64,000 nucleotides of DNA from Craterostigma plantagineum (Eukaryota > Streptophyta > Magnoliopsida > Lamiales > Linderniaceae): positions 20,248,001 to 20,312,000 of the forward strand of contig JAPQWV010000012.1 of NCBI GenBank assembly GCA_027422505.1. Direction: 5' to 3'. Below are positions 59,185-64,000 of the stretch, piece by piece. A program made the position numbers and the translations under genes. Below the pieces are notes generated by a model. That model was not told the DNA's origin. It saw only the letters and a list, made by a program, of their open reading frames with translations, and ran no database searches. Position 1 is the first letter of the stretch. Every line of letters begins with the position of its first letter.

Positions 59185-60144
59185 AATCGAACAGCTGGTA
59201 CTCGAATGTGGTTTCTATTGGCCTTCAATCTTCAAGGATGTTCAAAGGTATGTAGTCATGTGCAATAGGTGCCAACGGACAGGTAGTATCTATAAGCGCA
59301 ATATTTGATGTTTGGGACATTGATTTCATGGGACCTTTCCTACTTCATTTACTAATCGATATACCCTAGTTGCAGTTGATTACGTATCTAAATGGGTAGA
59401 GGCGCAAGCGCTGCCCACTAATGATGCTAGGGTTGTCGTTAAATTCTTAATAACGTTGTTTTCACAATTTGGTTCCCCTCGTTGCATTATTAGCGATAAA
59501 GGTACCACTTTTGTAACACTCAGTTTCTAGTGCGCTCGAGAATACGGCGTTAAGCATCGTGTTACCACTCCGTACCACCCTCAAGCAAGCGGCCAAGTGG
59601 AAGTCGTGAATCGGGAATTGAAGCGAATTTTAGAGAAAACAGCCGAGCACACCGAAGGCATTGGTCGAACAAGTTGAACGACGAATTGTGGGCCTATAGG
59701 ACAGCGTATAAGACGCCTATAGGATCCATACCTTTTCGCATCGTTTATGGGAAATCTTGTCATTTACCCGTTGAGCTTGAGCATAAGGCATATTGGGCTT
59801 TGAGGACACTAAATTTCGATTTAGATCTTGCAGGCAAAAAGAGAAACTTTCAAATTAATGAGTTCGATGAATGGCGTCTCATGGCCTATGATAACATGCG
59901 GATCTACAAGGAACGCACAAAGATGTACCATGATAAAAACATCCAGCGACAGCAATTTCACGAGGGCGACCATGTCTTGCTCTACAACTCTCGACTATGC
60001 CTATTTCCAAGCAAGTTGAAGCCACGATGGTCTTGTCCCTTCAAGGTAACTCGAGTATTTCCATACGGCACAGTCGAGATCACACACTCGAAACGAGGCA
60101 TTCAAGTTGAACGGGCAGCGTTTCAAGCATTACTATGGCAGTGA
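59185..60144 (+). pseudogene. Athila integrase relic
   Basis: It resumes after the Copia with LVLECGFYWPSIFKDVQ and the CNRCQRTGS part of the zinc-binding domain. The core follows: WDIDFMGPF (first Asp), ISDKGTTF (second Asp), then [19 protein letters not shown] (Glu). A frameshift near 59290, stops near 59530 and 59674, and further shifts break it. The last frame (59674-60144) reads LWAYRTAYKTPIGSIPFRIV to KLKPRWSCPFKVTRVFPYG, the C-terminal domain. The HH half of the zinc finger is missing. Confidence 0.85.
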
Positions 60145-61712
60145 CATCGAGGCACTCGGGAAGGAAACGATTCACCTCCTCAAAACCACCCAGAGTTGAA
60201 CCATCGGACAATGTCTAGCTAAAAGACATTAAAGAAGGCGCTACTTGGGAGGCACCCTAAGCCTATCCTACGTTTTCCCTTTATTTTTCTATGCACGTTT
60301 TTAGTTTTTATAATTCTTTTCAATGATTGCAGGGAATTCAAAATCTCAAGTGTGGGAGGAGCTGATTTAACGCATGCACATCAAACTCACTCGGGGAGTT
60401 CGCTTATCTAATTTATTTCCTTTCCTTGTGTTATACCAATTGTTATGTTGAGGACAACGTAAATTTTAAGTGTGGAGAGGGTAATTTCTGCAAAATTAGT
60501 GCGAACATACTTATATGTGCACAACGTGAAATTCGGCATGAAATTTATTTTTTTTCAAAAATCATTTTTCGTATCATGAAAGGATGATTTTGTGTTAGCG
60601 ATCTTGTGAGTAATTAGGATACATATGCGTGTCGACTTCTTTCCTACATGATTAACTTAGCGATACTTGAGAGATTCGTACACATAACCCTTTTTTGTGA
60701 GATTTTTGAGCCTACGAGCTTTTTGCTGATTTCTTTGGTTGTGTGAATCATGCTTAATTTATTTCTCTTCAGAACTTACTTGTGTATTGCGTTTTGAAAC
60801 TGCTTAAAGTGTGATTGCGTGAAAGTGAGGAAGGCATTAGGAATTCAGTCCGTAGCCAACGTTTCCGGCCACGCCTGATCACCGTAGTTAGCCACTTTGA
60901 GCCTGAGCCTTTTATTTGTGAAAACCGGATTACAAATCCCGGACCTGATTAAGCCTTCAGAAATAACTCCATCGGAGTGATAGTAGAAGTGGAGGTTGAA
61001 TGTCGGACTCAAGAAGCGCAACCCGTGCTAAATTTCCGAGCTGAGCGTCGAAAAATGTGAGAGATAGGGAAAAGAACTGAAAAAATAGAGAGATAAAAAA
61101 GGGCAAAAGAGAGAAAAAAATATATTCGCCTTAGAACCCTTCATCCGATAATTTTTCTCTCTCAAGAGCATTTTATCTTTTTTCTTGATTGAGAGGTTGA
61201 AAGAAGAAGGTCTATGTCAAAAAAACAAAAAAAAAGACGAAAAAAGTTGAGTAAGGGGCGAATTTTGGCATTTTCGAGATGATGACATGATTCCGACACG
61301 ATTACAGCTCATATCCTTTTTACGCTTATTTCTTTCATTGCTTACCTATCTCAACCATATTATAATCCGGTAAAGACCTTCTGATTCATGCTGGATCACT
61401 GAAAGAGGTAGAATTACGAATTGCTTGCAGGCTTATGGTAGAGACTAGATTAATGCATGACCCGAGCGATTTCACCGACAATTTACCCCAAACACTTAGT
61501 GATTTGAGTGAATCCTTGCGTGGTACGGATTTTGAGGTGTTGCTAAAGAAAATCGTATAGTTAGTCGTTGATTTCGAATGTTTTCCGACTTTACTTGCAT
61601 TATCTCCTACGTAATTTCGTTCTTGATTGATATGTTGCATTATTTTATACCTTTTTATGCCATTTGCATTCATTTGCTTGAGGGCAATCAAGCGCTTAAG
61701 TGTGAGGAGATT
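60145..61712 (+). other. Athila 3' non-coding region with repeated PPT-like motifs
   Basis: No ORF. AAGTGTGGGAGGAG (about 60349), AAGTGTGGAGAGGG (about 60468) and AAGTGTGAGGAGATT (about 61698, directly before the 3' LTR) are three purine tracts of one type. The last is the functional polypurine tract by position. Long non-coding 3' regions are normal for this lineage. Confidence 0.7.
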
Positions 61713-61982
61713 TGACAAACATAATTTTTTTATGTTTATATTTATGATAAATAGGTCATTAGTATTTGAGTTTTGAGGGGTCTTCGCGTAATTATGGCAA
61801 GAATTGGGGAAAAATGTGCGAATTGGCAAATATTTCAAGACATCAACGAGACATATAGTGGAATTTCTTCCCTGAAACAAGAAATTAGGCAAGAAGGATG
61901 AAAACATGCAGCATGGTTTCAGGCGACGACTCTTTCACACGGACAAAAAAATCAACTACAAATCACTTGCTCTCATATATAA
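61713..61982 (+). mobile_element. Athila 3' LTR, interrupted after 270 bp
   Basis: It matches 37707-38126 minus the Cassandra-like insert. Similarity stops after CTCTCATATATAA, where Copia LTR sequence begins. Confidence 0.82.
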
Positions 61983-62136
61983 TAAATTCCATAATCATCT
62001 CTAAATAATATCCCTTAATTTCCTCCTATTATATCCCTTAATTATCTCTTCTTTCTAGGAAATATTGTGTATAAATCATTGTATCACATTCATTGTTCAT
62101 CATTTCAATGGAAGATATTATTCTCCATATTTTACA
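61983..62136 (+). mobile_element. Copia 5' LTR (right part; left end unclear)
   Basis: It ends TTTTACA directly before a tRNA-Met primer site. A TATA-like TGTGTATAAATC lies near 62068. No TG start was seen at the junction with the Athila LTR, so either the LTR is truncated or its first bases coincide with Athila sequence. Confidence 0.6.
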
Positions 62137-62154
62137 TGGTACCAGAGCATGGTG
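62137..62154 (+). other. tRNA-Met primer-binding site of the terminal Copia
   Basis: TGGTACCAGAGCATGGTG, one mismatch to TGGTATCAGAGC in the first twelve bases. Confidence 0.85.
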
Positions 62155-62218
62155 TAAACCCTAAATTTTCTCTTTCACCATCTCGATTCTAGACGTCTCT
62201 CTTGTTTGACGTTTCATC

Positions 62219-63055
62219 ATGGTTGATACCAACGAAAATGAACGTTCAAACGAAACCTCATTTGCTTCTCTCGCTGTGAAGTCACCCTATTATGTTCATC
62301 CCTCTGAAATGGGCGATAACTATTTCTCTTGGCATAGCGCCTTTCTCAACGCCTTACAATCCAAGAACAGGGCAAGTTTTCTTGATGGAAGCCTTCCCAA
62401 ACCTTCTGCCGACTCAGATGATCTGCAAGCGTGGATCCAGGCTCACGCCCTCGTCAAATCGTGGCTCCTTAACTCTTTGTGCAAAGAACTCCAGATTGGC
62501 GCGTCTCACACGGCTCTAGCCTCTGAAATTTGGGACGACTTTGCGGAGCGCTTTACACAAGGGATTGCTACTCGAGTTTACGAGTTGAAGCGATCGATCG
62601 CGTTGCTTCAGCAAGAGAATGTCCCGACCTCTACTTATTATGGCAAATTAAAAGCCATTTGGAACGAACTATCTGGTCTTCGTCCATCAACAACATGCAC
62701 ATGCAGTGGCTATTCCTGCGGGGCTGCTCGTCGGTTGAACGCTCTTTATGAAGAAGAAAAGGTGTATGATTTTCTCATGGGCTTGGATGACACCTACAGA
62801 ACCGTTCGATCACAGATTTTGAGTCTTGAGCCACTTCCAACGATCGATCGTGCGTACTCTGTCGTTGCGGCTGATGAGAAGCAGCGTCGCATTGCCGATA
62901 GTAGGCTTCCTGTGATTGATGCTACGACTCTTATGGCGAAGGTTTCTCCTGATATTCCGAATCCTTCAACTCGTCGTGAACGGACGGGTGGAGGACCAAA
63001 CAAGCTTTTTTGTTCTCATTGTCAACGTACTAATCATACCCGAGATCGTTGTTGA
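62219..63055 (+). pseudogene. Copia gag
   Basis: The 278-codon frame starts MVDTNENERSNETSFASLAV. It has the N-terminal Copia gag domain (SPYYVHPSEMGDNYFSWHSA), the UBN2-type helical region (ASEIWDDFAERFTQGIATRV, LMGLDDTYRTVRSQILSLEP) and the zinc knuckle CSHCQRTNHTRDRC at its end. A frameshift then creates the stop TGA at 63053-63055, whereas the next frame continues with ELNGYPSSWKGH. Gag itself looks nearly intact; the gag-pol polyprotein is broken here. Confidence 0.9.
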
Positions 63056-63485
63056 GCTGAATGGATATCCTTCTAGTTGGAAAGGCCATCGCCCGAAAGG
63101 CTCCTCTCGTTTCCAACCTGCAGCGTTTGCGTCTACGCTGGAGACTTCTCCGCAGTCGGCTCTAATTCTCTCACCCGCACAACTACAACAAATCGCTCAG
63201 ATGTTAGGCGGAAATTTCACGCCTACCCAACAAATGCCCGGCTCCTCGTCAACAGAAAGCGCACCCGCCACGGTTTCTGGTGGTAAGCCACAATGGGCGG
63301 TCGACTCGGGTGCTACCGATCATGCCACCTCTCGTCTACATTTATTACGCAATATTATGCCCGTTTCATCCTTATCTGTCCAGGTTCCGAATGGTGATCG
63401 TCTCCCGGTTACTAATATTGGGGATATTTCCATTGATAAACTCTCCATCTCCATGGTGTTTGGGAGTACCGTATTTTCGTTTTAA
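63056..63485 (+). pseudogene. Copia protease region
   Basis: In the third frame from about 63056, after a Gln/Ser-rich linker, comes WAVDSGATDHAT with the catalytic Asp-Ser-Gly triad at about 63302-63310, then NGDRLPVTNIGDISI. A second frameshift near 63460 leads to a stop at 63483-63485, while the polyprotein continues in frame 1. Confidence 0.87.
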
Positions 63486-64000
63486 TCTCATCTCTGTGAG
63501 CAAATTGACACGAGATCTACGGTGTTTCTTCACTTTTGGTCCTGACTTTTGTTTTATACAGGACTTAGACTCGAGGAAGCTGATTGGAGCGGGTAGAGTG
63601 CATGATGGATTCTACTATTTGGAGCCTGTTAAGGAGGGTGGTGGTTCACGATTGTTGATGGCTAGCTCAAAGAATACTCAAGAGTTATGGCATCGCCGAC
63701 TAGGTCATTTACCATTCCGAAGGCTATCTGCTATTCCGAGTATTTCTATTCCTTCACCTTCCAGTACTGTTTTTTGTGATGCATGTTGTCGAGCCCGACA
63801 GACTCGTTTGCCTTTTCCTATTCGTGAAACAAGTACTGTGAATGTTTTTGATTTAGTTCATTGTGATATTTGGGGACCGTATTCCACTGCTTCTATTTCT
63901 GGTGCACATTATTTTTTGACTGTGGTTGATGATTATAGTCGTGCGACTTGGGTGTTTATCATGAAACATAAATCTGAGGTGAAACAGTACTTGTTATTAT
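63481..64000 (+). pseudogene. Copia integrase, N-terminal part (runs off the window)
   Basis: Frame 1 from 63481 encodes FNLISVSKLTRDL, then the pre-integrase HHCC finger (LWHRRLGHLPFRR at about 63687 and FCDACCRARQT at about 63774). The first catalytic Asp follows in LVHCDIWGPYS, and FLTVVDDYSRATWVFIM beyond. No stop up to 64000. Gene order gag-PR-INT confirms Copia. The rest (RT, RNase H, 3' LTR, and the remaining Athila LTR) would lie to the right. Confidence 0.88.

Larger units (their letters stand above)
39439..61712 (+). mobile_element. Athila-lineage Ty3/gypsy interior, interrupted by nested elements
   Basis: The order is PBS, gag, protease, RT, RNase H, integrase, 3' non-coding, PPT, all on the plus strand. 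It is split by a solo LTR (42876-45412) and a Copia element (46367-59184). Every coding part carries stops or frameshifts. Lineage is judged from the tRNA-Asp-type PBS, the long 3' non-coding region with AAGTGTG-purine motifs, and gag and RT sequence style. Confidence 0.85.

Overview
The window is nuclear DNA of a flowering plant, most likely a eudicot. The evidence is spliced genes with GT-AG introns and plant-specific families: a ROP-interactive CRIB protein, plant-type GLTP, and mitochondrial succinyl-CoA ligase beta with plant-like exon structure. They are surrounded by Athila-type Ty3/gypsy, Sirevirus-like Copia, MULE, hAT, Tourist and Helitron-like repeats. No bacterial features, CRISPR arrays or tRNA genes were found.

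Layout. 1-2793: the LTR, with adjoining primer-binding site, of a minus-strand Ty3/gypsy-like element that runs off the left edge; it has landed in a MULE transposase. 2794-5785: the rest of that transposase (+), a TAA-rich minisatellite, a broken plant-mobile-domain gene (-) and short tandem repeats. 6116-14766: the gene island, with GLTP1-like (6868-8459, +, 6 coding exons, 201 aa), a ROP-interactive CRIB protein (9049-10436, +, 4 exons, 234 aa) and mitochondrial succinyl-CoA ligase beta (14766-11757, -, 12 exons, 422 aa). These three reading frames assemble without a break.

15401-28031: a Sirevirus-like Copia element (minus strand, TSD GCACC) that keeps gag-like and possible env-like ORFs but no recognisable pol. 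Its left 4.4 kb, with host flank and a Tourist MITE, is tandemly duplicated. The junction holds a 176-bp copy of an exon/intron piece of the succinyl-CoA ligase gene. 28032-29685: unassigned sequence, part repeat and part possibly organellar. 29695-35432: two related MULE-like elements saturated with GTACC motifs; the larger has a perfect 9-bp TSD and a relic gene. 36250-37586: a possible Helitron end and a 993-bp hAT-type element with a perfect 8-bp TSD.

37707-61982: an Athila-lineage Ty3/gypsy element blown apart by nested insertions: a Cassandra-like 5S-bearing fragment and a GC-armed MITE in its 5' LTR, a 2.5-kb solo LTR inside the reverse-transcriptase active site, and a 12.8-kb minus-strand Copia (46367-59184) that itself holds a MULE MITE and a chimeric gypsy relic. 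A plus-strand Copia interrupts the 3' LTR and leaves the window at 64000 with gag, protease and part of integrase, broken by two frameshifts.

The three host genes serve unrelated functions (lipid transfer, Rho-GTPase signalling, TCA cycle). From memory, GLTP1 and RIC1 are neighbours in Arabidopsis too, so the first pair may be old synteny. The rest of the window is a record of transposition and repair rather than a pathway. The best candidates for something new are the templated-insertion duplication at 15401-24343, the GTACC-repeat MULE family, and the gene-like exon inside the hAT element.
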